Assembly (NCBI GenBank): GCA_021157415.1 | Contig: JAGGWN010000059.1 | Location: 1-47,683, forward strand | Origin: Bacteroidales bacterium | GTDB taxonomy: Bacteria; Bacteroidota; Bacteroidia; Bacteroidales; VadinHA17 | Direction of reading: 5' to 3' | DNA length: 47,683 nt | Part shown: in pieces, positions 8,945-17,478 of the stretch | Position numbering within the stretch: the stretch's first letter is position 1 | Layout: each line of letters starts with the position of its first letter | Notes under the pieces: generated by a model | The model's input: only the letters and a program-made list of their open reading frames with translations | Told to the model about the DNA's origin: nothing | The model's database searches: none | Position numbers and translations under genes: made by a program

Positions 8945-9655
8945 TTGAAAAAATTTCTTTTATATATCCTGTTGCTTTCCGTATTCTCTTTACAGGGATG
9001 GACCCAGAAAGATAAAGTGAGATATTATCAGGAGGTGGATAAGAAATTGGTTCATTTTGGGTTTACGATAGGGGTGAATACGATGGACTTCATGACTTTT
9101 CATGCCAACCCGCCTCAGAACACAGATTCTTTATATGCCAACGTGAACCATCTCCTGCCCGGATTCAATGTAGGAATTGTTTCCAGCCTCAGGCTGGCAA
9201 AATATCTGGATATGAGATTTCTTCCCGGGCTCAGTTTCGGGCAGCGGGATCTTTATTATTACAACTTCAGCCAGGGAACGATCTATGCCAGACAAAAAAT
9301 AGAATCGGCGTTTCTGGAGTTTCCGCTTATTTTTAAGTACAAGGCCAAACGAATAAACAATTTCAGACCTTTTGTGGTTGCTGGCCTGAATTACAGGCTG
9401 GATATGGCTGCCCGGCGTAAATACAATCCTGATAAGGGAAAGTTTATCCGGCTGCAGCAATCCGATCTGTATCACGAAGAAGGTTTCGGGATAGACTTTT
9501 ATCTACCCTATTTTAAGTTTACAGCTGAGTTGAAGGTTTCCACCGGATTCCGGAATATTCTGGTAACAGACCCCTCACTGGAACATCCGGAGTATGTTAC
9601 GGCACTGGAGCGTCTGCGCTCGCAGATATGGATCCTTTCGTTTCACTTCGAGTAA
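8945..9655 (+). CDS. porT: PorT-like outer-membrane beta-barrel protein (type IX secretion)
   Basis: A 236-residue protein starting at TTG 8945, with a signal peptide at residues 1-20 (KKFLLYILLLSVFSLQG, cut near WTQ). The rest has alternating hydrophobic strands and ends in a strand with terminal aromatics (WILSFHFE), as outer-membrane barrels do. Features shared with PorT/SprT are GFTIGVNTMDF (about 38-48), a central LPGLSFGQRDLYYYNF, and a length near 240. PorT is an essential component of the type IX secretion system in Porphyromonas and Flavobacterium. From memory, the order menG-porT-SpoU methylase-tamL recurs in Bacteroidota, which strengthens the call. A generic PorT-family porin without a type IX role remains possible. 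Confidence 0.75.
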   Translation: MKKFLLYILLLSVFSLQGWTQKDKVRYYQEVDKKLVHFGFTIGVNTMDFMTFHANPPQNTDSLYANVNHLLPGFNVGIVSSLRLAKYLDMRFLPGLSFGQRDLYYYNFSQGTIYARQKIESAFLEFPLIFKYKAKRINNFRPFVVAGLNYRLDMAARRKYNPDKGKFIRLQQSDLYHEEGFGIDFYLPYFKFTAELKVSTGFRNILVTDPSLEHPEYVTALERLRSQIWILSFHFE

Positions 9656-9773
9656 AACCAGGTATTCTCTCATCAATCCTGCAGATTTCCGCAAAGTAGA
9701 TGTGCCCGGTTCGGGGACCGCTATTTCTCTTCATGCAACACGGAATTGCATTGTCATTGCCCCGCTCTCTCCT

Positions 9774-10553
9774 TTATTCTTTCCTTGCCTGTCTCCTAAA
9801 TTCCGCACAAACGATAGCGGTAGCTGCGGAAAGGTTTAATGAATTCAGGGAAGTACTGCCCGGTGGAAACGAGGGAACGGTGATTTTTTCATCGATCAAA
9901 CCGGCAAGGGATTGGGATATTCCTCTCGACTCATTGCCGAAAACGACCAATCCGCAATCTGTCAGGGTCTTTTCAAAAACCGGGAATCCTTCCAGGAAGG
10001 TTCCGTAAACAGGAATGCCCTGATTCCGGCTGTTTCTGATAAGTTTATTCAGGGCGGTATAATACACCCGTGTATGTATGACAGATCCCATGCTTGCCTG
10101 CACGACTTTCGGGTTGAAGGCATCCACACTCCCTTCTGAGCAGAAGATTGTCCCTATACTGAACCAGTCGGCGATGCGCATGATCGTGCCCAGGTTGCCG
10201 GGATCCTGTATGTTATCCAGTGCCAATGACAGACCTGCAGGATCAGGGCTCGCAGGTGGTTTGTATTCCGGAAGTTTTATCAGTGCCAAAACATTGTGCG
10301 GGGTTTTCAGAAAAGAGACCTTTTTGAGTTCCTCATAACTTATTTCATGAAGCTCTCCGGCATGCTTCCGCTCTTCAGGACTAAGCTTGCCGATCCACTC
10401 TTTTTTGGCAAAAAGATATTCAATCTTCCACTCTCCGGCCCGCATAAAATCAAGAACAATCTTATCTCCCTCGGCAATAAATAACCCGTATTGCAGACGG
10501 TATTTTCTCGTTCCGAGCAATCGAATCATTTTTATCTTATTTTTGCTAATCAT
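9774..10553 (-). CDS. TrmH/SpoU family RNA 2'-O-methyltransferase
   Basis: A 259-residue SPOUT methyltransferase. An N-terminal substrate-binding domain (about 1-95, with FIAEGDKIVLDF) precedes the knotted catalytic domain. Motif 1 is DNIQDPGNLGTIMRIAD (113-129), motif 2 is FGNESRGIS (205-213) and motif 3 is SLNSLNLSAATAI (235-247). These form the SAM pocket and include the conserved Asn120, Arg126 and Glu208. It should methylate a ribose in rRNA or tRNA; the exact nucleotide is not predictable, though similarity to RlmB/TsnR-type enzymes favours rRNA. It is convergent with the porT-like gene and divergent from tamL, whose candidate promoter overlaps its first codons. Confidence 0.92.
   Translation of the reverse strand: MISKNKIKMIRLLGTRKYRLQYGLFIAEGDKIVLDFMRAGEWKIEYLFAKKEWIGKLSPEERKHAGELHEISYEELKKVSFLKTPHNVLALIKLPEYKPPASPDPAGLSLALDNIQDPGNLGTIMRIADWFSIGTIFCSEGSVDAFNPKVVQASMGSVIHTRVYYTALNKLIRNSRNQGIPVYGTFLEGFPVFEKTLTDCGLVVFGNESRGISQSLAGLIDEKITVPSFPPGSTSLNSLNLSAATAIVCAEFRRQARKE
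10538..10545 (+). promoter_or_regulatory. -7 promoter element for tamL
   Basis: TATTTTTG, extended as TATTTTTGCTAAT, is the same 13-base string found before the porT-like gene. It lies inside the first codons of the divergent RNA methyltransferase and predicts a start near 10552. Confidence 0.4.
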
Positions 10554-10630
10554 AATGTTGCTTTTTTAAATCCGTTGACTAATTGGTACAAGATGGTTCG
10601 TTTTATGATATTTATTCTTTTGCTTCTGCC

Positions 10631-12979
10631 TTGAAAAGAGAAATTAAAAATAGAAAAAATTTACCGGTATGGATATTTGCCCTGGCGGCAAGTGTCATTA
10701 CCTCCTGCTCGACGACGAAATATGTGCCGGAGGGAAAGTATCTTTTAAAAAAAAATAAAGTTGAATTACATAAGGAGGATAAGGCGGGAAAGTTGAGTAA
10801 AAGTGAGATACAGGGATATCTGCGCCAACAACCAAACCGTCCATTTCTGGGGATCAAAGCCGGTTTGATCTTATATGATCTTTCCAATCCGGATAAAAAC
10901 AATAAAATAAACAACTGGCTTCGCAAGAAGGGAGAGCTTCCCGTGATCCTTGATACCCTCGAAGTTGAGAAATCGACACAGCAGATTAAGTCATTTGTTG
11001 ATTCGCGGGGATATTTTCAGTCGCTGGTAGATGATTCCGTTAAATACCAGGAAAACAGAAAAGCCATTGTGTATTACAGGATATGGACGCGCCAGGCTTA
11101 CCGGATCAGAAAGGTGTCCTATGAAGTGCTGGACTCATCCATGAGAGCATTGATCTTGCGTGATACCCTGCGGGCTATGATCCGACCCGGATTGGTTTTT
11201 AATGTGGAGGATCTGCAGAAAGAGCGGGACAGGATCGAGAACCTGTGTCGCGATTCAGGGTATTATGCTTTTACAAAAGACTATGTTTCCTTTACGGTGG
11301 ACACGACCGTTGGAAATCATCAGATAGATGTTACGGTGGTTGTCCGTAAAGCTGTTTACCGGAATGAATTGATGGAGACGCAGGAGATGTCTCATCCCAA
11401 GTATAAGATAAGAAACGTATATTTCTTTGTGGATTTTGATCCTCAGAAAGCCATTGAAAACCGGAAAGCATATTATTCCGGGCTGGATACTGCCTCTGTG
11501 AAAGGCTTTTATTTTATATCCAAAAAAGATTCCGGGTATCTTAAGAAGAAGGTGATTTTACAGGCAAATTACATTTTTCCCAACACACTTTTTAACCTGG
11601 CAGATGTGAATCTTACCAGAAAACACCTTTCCGGACTGAATGTATTCAAATTTGTGAATATTTATTTTACAGAGGTGCCGCAACCCTCCATGAGCAAAGG
11701 ACTCCGTGTGATAGATTGCCATGTACAGCTGTCCCCTGTGACACAACAGTCTTATACCGTTGAGATTGAAGGGACCAACTCATCCGGGAATCTGGGAGGC
11801 GCGCTTAGTTTCAATTATCAACACAGGAACCTTTTTCGCGGAGCGGAAAATTTCAATATACGGGTCAAACAATCCATTGAAGCTTTGGCACAGGAGGAGA
11901 GAGGGGTGAAACAGATCATCGGATCAGATGTGGAGGCTAATCTTGTCTTTGGGAAATTTCTCAGTCCTTTTTTCAACAGTGAAGAGTTTGTGAAAAGATT
12001 TGCTCCGAAGACAACGGTGACTGCAGCCTTCAATTATCAGCGCCGGCCGGATTATACGCGGACCATCTTTTCAACCCAGTTGATGTATAGCTGGCAGTCA
12101 TCGCGTTATGTGTCTCACCTGGTTTCCCCTCTCAGTCTGAATGCCGTAAAACTCCCTTACATCAATCCGGCTTTTCTTGAACACCTGGACACCACTACCT
12201 ACCTGGCCTACAGTTACAGGGATGTGTTTATCTCCTCTATGAATTACAGCTATATCTTCAGCAACGTTAAGTTGAACAAAATGTCCGACCATTTGTTTTT
12301 CAGGTTTAATGCCGAGGCTGCCGGAAACCTGTTGTATGCCGGATACAAACTAACAAACAGACCTGTGGATTCTTTGGGTAGTTATAGTATTTTCGGATTA
12401 CAGTTTGCCCAATATATCAAGGCGGATATTGATATCCGGTATACCAATGTGCTGAATGAATTTGGTTCGGTCACCTACCGGTTTTTTGCCGGGGCGGGAT
12501 TACCTTATCTGAACTCACGGGCTGTTCCTTTTGAAAGACAGTACTATGCAGGCGGAGCCAATGATATCAGAGCCTGGCATGTGCGATCACTAGGGCCTGG
12601 CTCCTATGTGGAAAATAATTCCGGCTTTTATAACCAGACGGCTGATATGAAACTTGAAGCCAACGTTGAATACCGGTTCAAAATGTTTTGGGTACTGGAA
12701 GGTGCTTTGTTTCTTGATATGGGTAATATCTGGGCTATCACCCGTGAAGATGACCGGCCCGGAGCTTTGTTTAAATTTAATAAGTTTTTTGACGATATTG
12801 CGGTCGGTACCGGTCTGGGAGCCCGTTTCGATTTCGATTTTTTTATTTTCCGGGTTGATCTGGGCATAAAAATGAGAGATCCTGGCATGCCCGGCGTAAG
12901 CAAGTGGATCCTGATGAACAGATCCCTTGATTTTAACAGGGATCTGGTATTGCAGGTCGGTATAGGATATCCATTCTGA
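10631..12979 (+). CDS. tamL: TamL, lipoprotein variant of the TamA/BamA outer-membrane assembly barrel
   Basis: About 782 residues. A TTG at 10631 gives a clean lipoprotein signal: KNRK, a hydrophobic stretch, then SVITSC with lipidated Cys26. An upstream TTG at 10583 would add 16 residues and a poor signal. After the Cys come STTKYVPEGKYLLKKNKVEL, typical of this family, then POTRA-like domains (about 30-390). The C-terminal 16-strand barrel contains the surface-antigen signature FERQYYAGGANDIRAWHVR (near 12530-12580) and ends GIGYPF. Omp85 proteins fold other barrels into the outer membrane; TamL is the Bacteroidota form of TamA with a lipid anchor. Its partner TamB is not in the window. 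It ends five bases from the convergent pyruvate kinase gene. Confidence 0.9.
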   Translation: MKREIKNRKNLPVWIFALAASVITSCSTTKYVPEGKYLLKKNKVELHKEDKAGKLSKSEIQGYLRQQPNRPFLGIKAGLILYDLSNPDKNNKINNWLRKKGELPVILDTLEVEKSTQQIKSFVDSRGYFQSLVDDSVKYQENRKAIVYYRIWTRQAYRIRKVSYEVLDSSMRALILRDTLRAMIRPGLVFNVEDLQKERDRIENLCRDSGYYAFTKDYVSFTVDTTVGNHQIDVTVVVRKAVYRNELMETQEMSHPKYKIRNVYFFVDFDPQKAIENRKAYYSGLDTASVKGFYFISKKDSGYLKKKVILQANYIFPNTLFNLADVNLTRKHLSGLNVFKFVNIYFTEVPQPSMSKGLRVIDCHVQLSPVTQQSYTVEIEGTNSSGNLGGALSFNYQHRNLFRGAENFNIRVKQSIEALAQEERGVKQIIGSDVEANLVFGKFLSPFFNSEEFVKRFAPKTTVTAAFNYQRRPDYTRTIFSTQLMYSWQSSRYVSHLVSPLSLNAVKLPYINPAFLEHLDTTTYLAYSYRDVFISSMNYSYIFSNVKLNKMSDHLFFRFNAEAAGNLLYAGYKLTNRPVDSLGSYSIFGLQFAQYIKADIDIRYTNVLNEFGSVTYRFFAGAGLPYLNSRAVPFERQYYAGGANDIRAWHVRSLGPGSYVENNSGFYNQTADMKLEANVEYRFKMFWVLEGALFLDMGNIWAITREDDRPGALFKFNKFFDDIAVGTGLGARFDFDFFIFRVDLGIKMRDPGMPGVSKWILMNRSLDFNRDLVLQVGIGYPF

Positions 12980-12984
12980 TAAAT

Positions 12985-14424
12985 CTAAACATAGCTCAGC
13001 TTGAGCATATTTGTTTTTCCCCGTAAGTTGATGGGCGTACTGCCCACATGAACGACTACGTCCTCATCATGCAGGTACTTGTGTTCTTTGAGGAACAGCA
13101 TGGACTGCCTGATGGCATCTTCTATTTTTTCCACCTGTTTCATATAGAAAGGGAAAACGCCGTATATCATAGATAGCTTGTTCAGCAAATGTTTATTGTT
13201 GGTAAAGGCGAAGATGGGTTTGTCGGGCCGGTGACTGGCGATATGCAAAGCGGTGGAACCGGAATGTGTAAAAGTAATAATGGCAGCAGCATGGGTCTGT
13301 TCCGCCATCTTACAAGCCTGATAACACACCGACTCGGGAAGATATGTCAGAGAGAATTCCACAGGAGGATGTTCTTTTAGATAATGAAACCCGTGTTTTT
13401 CAGTGAAAGATATGATACTCTGCATGTTTTGCACAACTTCTACAGGGTATTTCCCCACGGAGGTCTCTCCGCTAAGCATCAGACAATCTCCGCCATCCAG
13501 CACGGCATTTGCCACATCGGTAGCTTCGGCCCGCGTGGGTCTGAAATTGTCGATCATGCTTTCCATCATCTGGGTGGCAATGATGACCGGCCTGGCATGC
13601 TCGATACATTTTTGGATAATCTCTTTCTGTATAATGGGCACATGGCTGAAAGAAACTTCTACGCCCAGATCCCCCCGGGCAATCATAATTCCTTTGGATA
13701 AGTCGATGATCTGATCTATCTCCCTGAGAGCCTCCGGTTTTTCAATTTTGGCGATGATCCAGGGCTCCACCTTTCCTTTTTGTTTTTTTAACAGATCGTG
13801 CAGGTCCAGGATATCCGTGGCTTTTCTTACGAAGGAAAGAGCGATCCAATCTACTTCATGCTCCAGAATAAAACGGGCGTCTTCCAGGTCTTTTTCCGTA
13901 AGACTGGGCAGGCTTATTTTGGTATCCGGCAGGTTGACGCCCTTGTGTGAAGAGAGAGGCCCGCCATGAATAATACGGGCTATGACCGTATCCTTATGGT
14001 TCGTTTCCATGACTTCCAGCTTGATTTTGCCATCATCCACAAGTACAGTATCTCCCGGCGTCACATCTTCAGCAAATTCAGGATAACTTAAATAAACCCG
14101 TTTTTCATTCCCCAGGCATTCGGTATTTGTGATCTCTATAGTCTCTCCGTCTTTTAGTTCCACAAAGTTGTTTTTTATCTCGCCGATTCTCAGCTTGGGT
14201 CCCTGCAAATCTGCCAGAATACCAACCGGAATATTCAGCTCCTTTCTCAATTTCTTGATAGTTTGTATAGACTTTTCCTTTTGTTCGTAAGTGCCGTGAG
14301 AAAAATTCAACCTGAAAACATTTACGCCTTCCAATATCATCTTTTTCATAATCTCCGGGTCTTCACTGGCTGGCCCCAGGGTAGCAATGATCTTGTTCTT
14401 ATTCAGTAGGTTCTGGTGATTCAT
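12985..14424 (-). CDS. pyk: Pyruvate kinase
   Basis: A 479-residue enzyme of glycolysis converting phosphoenolpyruvate and ADP to pyruvate and ATP. The substrate region FRLNFSHG (37-44) has the Arg, Asn, Ser and His ligands for K+ and PEP. DLQGPKLRIG (about 68-77) starts the lid domain, and the active-site signature is WIIAKIEKPEAL followed by IMIARGDLGVE (about 245-255). A C-terminal allosteric domain is complete. The candidate promoter region lies in the 14425-14500 stretch, where the heptad repeat on this strand reads repeatedly as TATCTTT, similar to a -7 box. Confidence 0.97.
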   Translation of the reverse strand: MNHQNLLNKNKIIATLGPASEDPEIMKKMILEGVNVFRLNFSHGTYEQKEKSIQTIKKLRKELNIPVGILADLQGPKLRIGEIKNNFVELKDGETIEITNTECLGNEKRVYLSYPEFAEDVTPGDTVLVDDGKIKLEVMETNHKDTVIARIIHGGPLSSHKGVNLPDTKISLPSLTEKDLEDARFILEHEVDWIALSFVRKATDILDLHDLLKKQKGKVEPWIIAKIEKPEALREIDQIIDLSKGIMIARGDLGVEVSFSHVPIIQKEIIQKCIEHARPVIIATQMMESMIDNFRPTRAEATDVANAVLDGGDCLMLSGETSVGKYPVEVVQNMQSIISFTEKHGFHYLKEHPPVEFSLTYLPESVCYQACKMAEQTHAAAIITFTHSGSTALHIASHRPDKPIFAFTNNKHLLNKLSMIYGVFPFYMKQVEKIEDAIRQSMLFLKEHKYLHDEDVVVHVGSTPINLRGKTNMLKLSYV

Positions 14425-14456
14425 TTACAGGATGTTTATATGAAGGATAAAACCTT

Positions 14457-14491
14457 AAAGATAAAAGATAAAAGACAAAGCGCAAAAGATA
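14457..14491 (+). repeat. Five-unit heptad repeat in the pyk upstream region
   Basis: Units are AAAGATA, AAAGATA, AAAGACA, AAGCGCA, AAAGATA. On the minus strand this reads as repeated TATCTTT, which partly matches the TAnnTTTG promoter box, upstream of pyk. The spacing is exact at 7 throughout despite unit variation. Confidence 0.65.
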
Positions 14492-14509
14492 ATGTTGCTT
14501 AAAATTTTC

Positions 14510-14535
14510 TTTGGTTATGCAATGAATGAACCAAA
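14510..14535. repeat. Inverted repeat in the pyk/transporter intergenic region
   Basis: TTTGGTT (14510-14516) and AACCAAA (14529-14535) are perfect inverted arms with a 12-base spacer. It could be an operator or chance in AT-rich sequence. No other gene or RNA is visible in 14425-14622. Confidence 0.25.
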
Positions 14536-14622
14536 AATCAGGAACCCTCAACCATTATCTTTTTTCCTGTTTGGATAAATAATTGTTTTTTACCAATTTT
14601 CCGCCGCAAAAATTCATTCGAT

Positions 14623-15972
14623 ATGCAAACGAAGCAGAGAGACAGTTTTGGAAGTCGTTTCGGAGTGATTGCTGCAGCTGCAGGGTCGGCCATTGGTCTT
14701 GGGAACATTTGGAGATTTCCATATGTTCTGGGAGAGAATGGCGGAGGCATATTCTTATTGATCTATTTGGTGCTTGTAGCTATGGTGGGTATCCCGGTGA
14801 TGTTGTCAGAGTTTACCATTGGCAGGCGTGCGCGCCGGAATCCATACGGGGCCTTTCGTATTCTTGCTCCCGGCAAACCCTGGTACCTGGTCGGTCTTGT
14901 AGGGATCATGGCTGCTTTTATGATTCTGGCTTTTTATACGGTGGTAGCCGGTTGGACCCTGGAATATCTTTACCAGGCAGTCATCAATGGTTTCTCCGGG
15001 AAATCGCCGGAGACCATCAACAATATGTTCGATGCCTTTCGCGCCAGCACTTTCCGTCCTATCCTGTGGTTTCTGATCTTTATGTTTATGACCGCCTGGA
15101 TTGTGGTCTCAGGCATCCGGAAAGGAATAGAGAAATACACCAAAATACTGATGCCTTTTTTGTTTCTTCTGATCATTGTGTTGGATATTCGTGCTATTAC
15201 ACTTCCCGGGGCAGGAGAGGGTCTGAAATTTCTGTTCAAACCCGATTTTTCAAAAATCTCCGCCGAGACCATCCTGGAAGCCCTCGGTCAGGGTTTTTTC
15301 TCGCTGAGCATTGGCATGGGGACCCTGATCACCTATGGGTCTTATATAAATAAAAAAGAGAAACTAGGGCATGCCGCCCTGAATGTGACCCTGGCCGATA
15401 CACTGATTGCCATTTTGGCCGGAATTGCTATTTTTCCGGCTGTCTTTGCTTTCGGAATCGAACCAAATGAAGGTACCGGCCTGGTATTCAAAACGCTGCC
15501 TTTGATATTCCAGGAGATGGCCGGCGGCTATTTCTTCTCCATCTTATTTTTCCTTTTACTGGCCATTGCTGCGTTGACTTCCACCATTTCCGTTTTGGAA
15601 GTGATTGTGGCCTTTTTTTCCGAAGAGCTGAAGATCTCAAGAAAAGCTGCTACCATCCTGGCAGCCCTGACGGTTGGTATGCTGGGTATAATGGCTGCCG
15701 GGTCATGGGGGTGGTTCTCGGGAGTACAGGTCATGAAACAAAACTTCTTTGGCATTTTTGATTTTACCACTGCAAACATTCTTTTGCCTGTAGGCGGTTT
15801 CTTTATCGTCATATTTGTCGGCTGGTTTATGGGTACACATAATGTGAAGGATGAACTGAGCAACGGGGGAGATATCAGAATAGCTTACCTGCCTGTATTT
15901 ATTTTTTTGGTTCGCTATGTTGCTCCTCTTGCAATAGCCTTGGTATTTATGAATGGTTTGGGTTGGATATAG
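14623..15972 (+). CDS. Sodium-dependent transporter of the NSS/SNF family
   Basis: A 449-residue polytopic membrane protein with the LeuT fold (about 11-12 membrane segments). The diagnostic first helix GLGNIWRFPYVLGENGGG (25-42) contains the unwound region that binds Na+ and substrate. Family members couple Na+ entry to uptake of amino acids or related amines. The YTVVAGW stretch (about 105-112) corresponds to helix 3 with the Tyr that closes the substrate site. Bacterial members of this length often carry amino acids such as Leu, Trp or Tyr; the substrate is not predictable. The ATG at 14623 places the motif at the normal distance. Confidence 0.93.
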   Translation: MQTKQRDSFGSRFGVIAAAAGSAIGLGNIWRFPYVLGENGGGIFLLIYLVLVAMVGIPVMLSEFTIGRRARRNPYGAFRILAPGKPWYLVGLVGIMAAFMILAFYTVVAGWTLEYLYQAVINGFSGKSPETINNMFDAFRASTFRPILWFLIFMFMTAWIVVSGIRKGIEKYTKILMPFLFLLIIVLDIRAITLPGAGEGLKFLFKPDFSKISAETILEALGQGFFSLSIGMGTLITYGSYINKKEKLGHAALNVTLADTLIAILAGIAIFPAVFAFGIEPNEGTGLVFKTLPLIFQEMAGGYFFSILFFLLLAIAALTSTISVLEVIVAFFSEELKISRKAATILAALTVGMLGIMAAGSWGWFSGVQVMKQNFFGIFDFTTANILLPVGGFFIVIFVGWFMGTHNVKDELSNGGDIRIAYLPVFIFLVRYVAPLAIALVFMNGLGWI

Positions 15973-16044
15973 AGCATCTTAACGGGTTTTTTACGGTTCT
16001 ATATAATATATATAAGGTATAATAAACTTAGTTTTCTATTTGTT

Positions 16045-17001
16045 TTGAAAGAACTTTTTCGTTTCACGAAGGGTGAAAGGATTGCTTCTCTCATTCTGCT
16101 GGTTCTTACCGTGTTGGGGACGGGTTTGTTATTTTGGGTCAGGCGGGACAGGGTGGCCTGTCCCGGGGAATTTCGCGAATTTGATTCCCTGGTTCATTCG
16201 GTTGTTCCTGAAAAAAATATCCTCCGTGGAAAACCGGATACTTTTGAGAGAAAGGCTCGTCCGGTTAGTATGCACGAAGAGGGAATGTCCCTTTCCACGC
16301 ATGATCCCAATAAAATGACGGAAAAAGACTGGCAGCAACTGGGACTGTCGCGGCATCTGATTACCACAATATTCCATTATCGGGAAGCCGGAGGAATGTT
16401 CAGAAAGAAAGAAGACCTGAAAAAGATTTATGGATTGAGTGATTCATGCTATAACGGTATTGCCGGATTTTTAGAGGTCCCGCCGCCCGGGGAAAGAGTT
16501 TCAGCAAAAAAGGAAGGAGCAGATGCCCCATCGGAGCATCAGCAAAAGTCTCATACCGAAACCATTCAGGGGAAAATCAAGATTGTTCCTTCCCGGGAAA
16601 TACTTGAGATCAATCGGGCGGATTCTGCGGATTTTTGTGGTTTTGACGGTGTGTCTCCAGTACTGGCAAGGCGGATCATCCGGTATAGGACGTTGTTGGG
16701 AGGATATGCGAAAAAGGAACAGTTGTTGGAAGTGTACGGGCTGAATAAACAAATATACCGGAACATGAAAGGGCGGATTACGGTGAACCAGGCAGAGATT
16801 AGAAAAATTGATGTGAACAGTTGTCAGGAAGAAACCTTGATACGACATCCCTATCTTTCTCCCTATGAAGCAAAGGCAATCCTGTTTTACCGTAAGAAAT
16901 ACAAGCATATTGATTCTTTGGATGTTTTGCTGAAGAAAAAAGTAATTCAGGAAAAAACATTCCAAAGGATCTTGCCTTATCTGACAGTAAGGAATCATTA
17001 A
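16045..17001 (+). CDS. Membrane-anchored helix-hairpin-helix protein (ComEA-like)
   Basis: A 318-residue protein starting at TTG 16045. One N-terminal membrane helix (about 14-32, IASLILLVLTVLGTGLLFW) anchors it. The outer part has three helix-hairpin-helix units: about 95-150 (LGLSRHLITTIFHYREAGG), 195-250 (GVSPVLARRIIRYRTLLGG) and 255-315 (YLSPYEAKAILFYRKKYK). Each is followed by a short hydrophobic strand pair. HhH units bind DNA non-specifically; in competence protein ComEA a single such domain captures incoming DNA. Three units and the N-terminal anchor are typical of a Bacteroidota family of unproven function, so DNA uptake is only a suggestion. No other competence gene is nearby. Confidence 0.8.
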   Translation: MKELFRFTKGERIASLILLVLTVLGTGLLFWVRRDRVACPGEFREFDSLVHSVVPEKNILRGKPDTFERKARPVSMHEEGMSLSTHDPNKMTEKDWQQLGLSRHLITTIFHYREAGGMFRKKEDLKKIYGLSDSCYNGIAGFLEVPPPGERVSAKKEGADAPSEHQQKSHTETIQGKIKIVPSREILEINRADSADFCGFDGVSPVLARRIIRYRTLLGGYAKKEQLLEVYGLNKQIYRNMKGRITVNQAEIRKIDVNSCQEETLIRHPYLSPYEAKAILFYRKKYKHIDSLDVLLKKKVIQEKTFQRILPYLTVRNH

Positions 17002-17162
17002 TTCTCATGATGTTTATGCAGGGAAAGGGCTCACGTTATCCCTCACAAAAAAGGAACCTTGCAAACCAACGTAAGTGGAAAAGGATTTTAAGTATTTTTA
17101 TCGAAAAACAGTTGTTTGTCAGGATAAAAATATGTATTTTTAATACCAATTCATAAATAAAT

Positions 17163-17193
17163 TTTGATATGAAAAAACCAATTTTTAACTTTG
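17163..17193 (+). promoter_or_regulatory. Full consensus Bacteroidota promoter for rpsU
   Basis: TTTG at 17163-17166, a spacer of exactly 19 bases, and TAACTTTG at 17186-17193 match the TTTG-N19-TAnnTTTG consensus of the Bacteroidota primary sigma factor. The expected transcript start near 17200 leaves a leader of about 16 bases. Confidence 0.8.
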
Positions 17194-17215
17194 CGGCTCA
17201 TTTAAAAAAAAGGTT

Positions 17216-17407
17216 ATGATCATAATACCAGTAAAAGAAGGTGAAAACATCGAAAGAGCTTTGAAAAAGTACAAGCGAAAATTTGAGAAAACCGGCATCA
17301 TGCGTGAGCTGAGAGAGCGCCAAGCTTATGTCAAACCTTCCGTACAACGCCGTGAAATTAAAAAACATGCTGAATATATTCAAAAATTACAGCAGACCAA
17401 TGCATAA
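17216..17407 (+). CDS. rpsU: 30S ribosomal protein bS21
   Basis: A 63-residue basic protein with the bS21 pattern IPVKEGENIERALKKYKRKF, followed by RELRERQAYVKPSVQRR. It sits on the 30S platform near the 3' end of 16S rRNA. In Bacteroidia ribosomes bS21 with bS18 and bS6 occludes the anti-Shine-Dalgarno, which explains why SD sequences are rare in these genomes. In several Bacteroidia rpsU itself has a strong SD that permits autoregulation; here only AAGG lies very close to the ATG, so that device is not obvious. A consensus promoter lies just upstream, and the XerC-like gene follows 71 bases later. Confidence 0.96.
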   Translation: MIIIPVKEGENIERALKKYKRKFEKTGIMRELRERQAYVKPSVQRREIKKHAEYIQKLQQTNA

Positions 17408-17478
17408 GGAAAATTTGTAACTGTGCGGGACGGTTTCTTTGTCAGAATCTTAAAATTCAACTCCCGGTCCCGTAGCAC

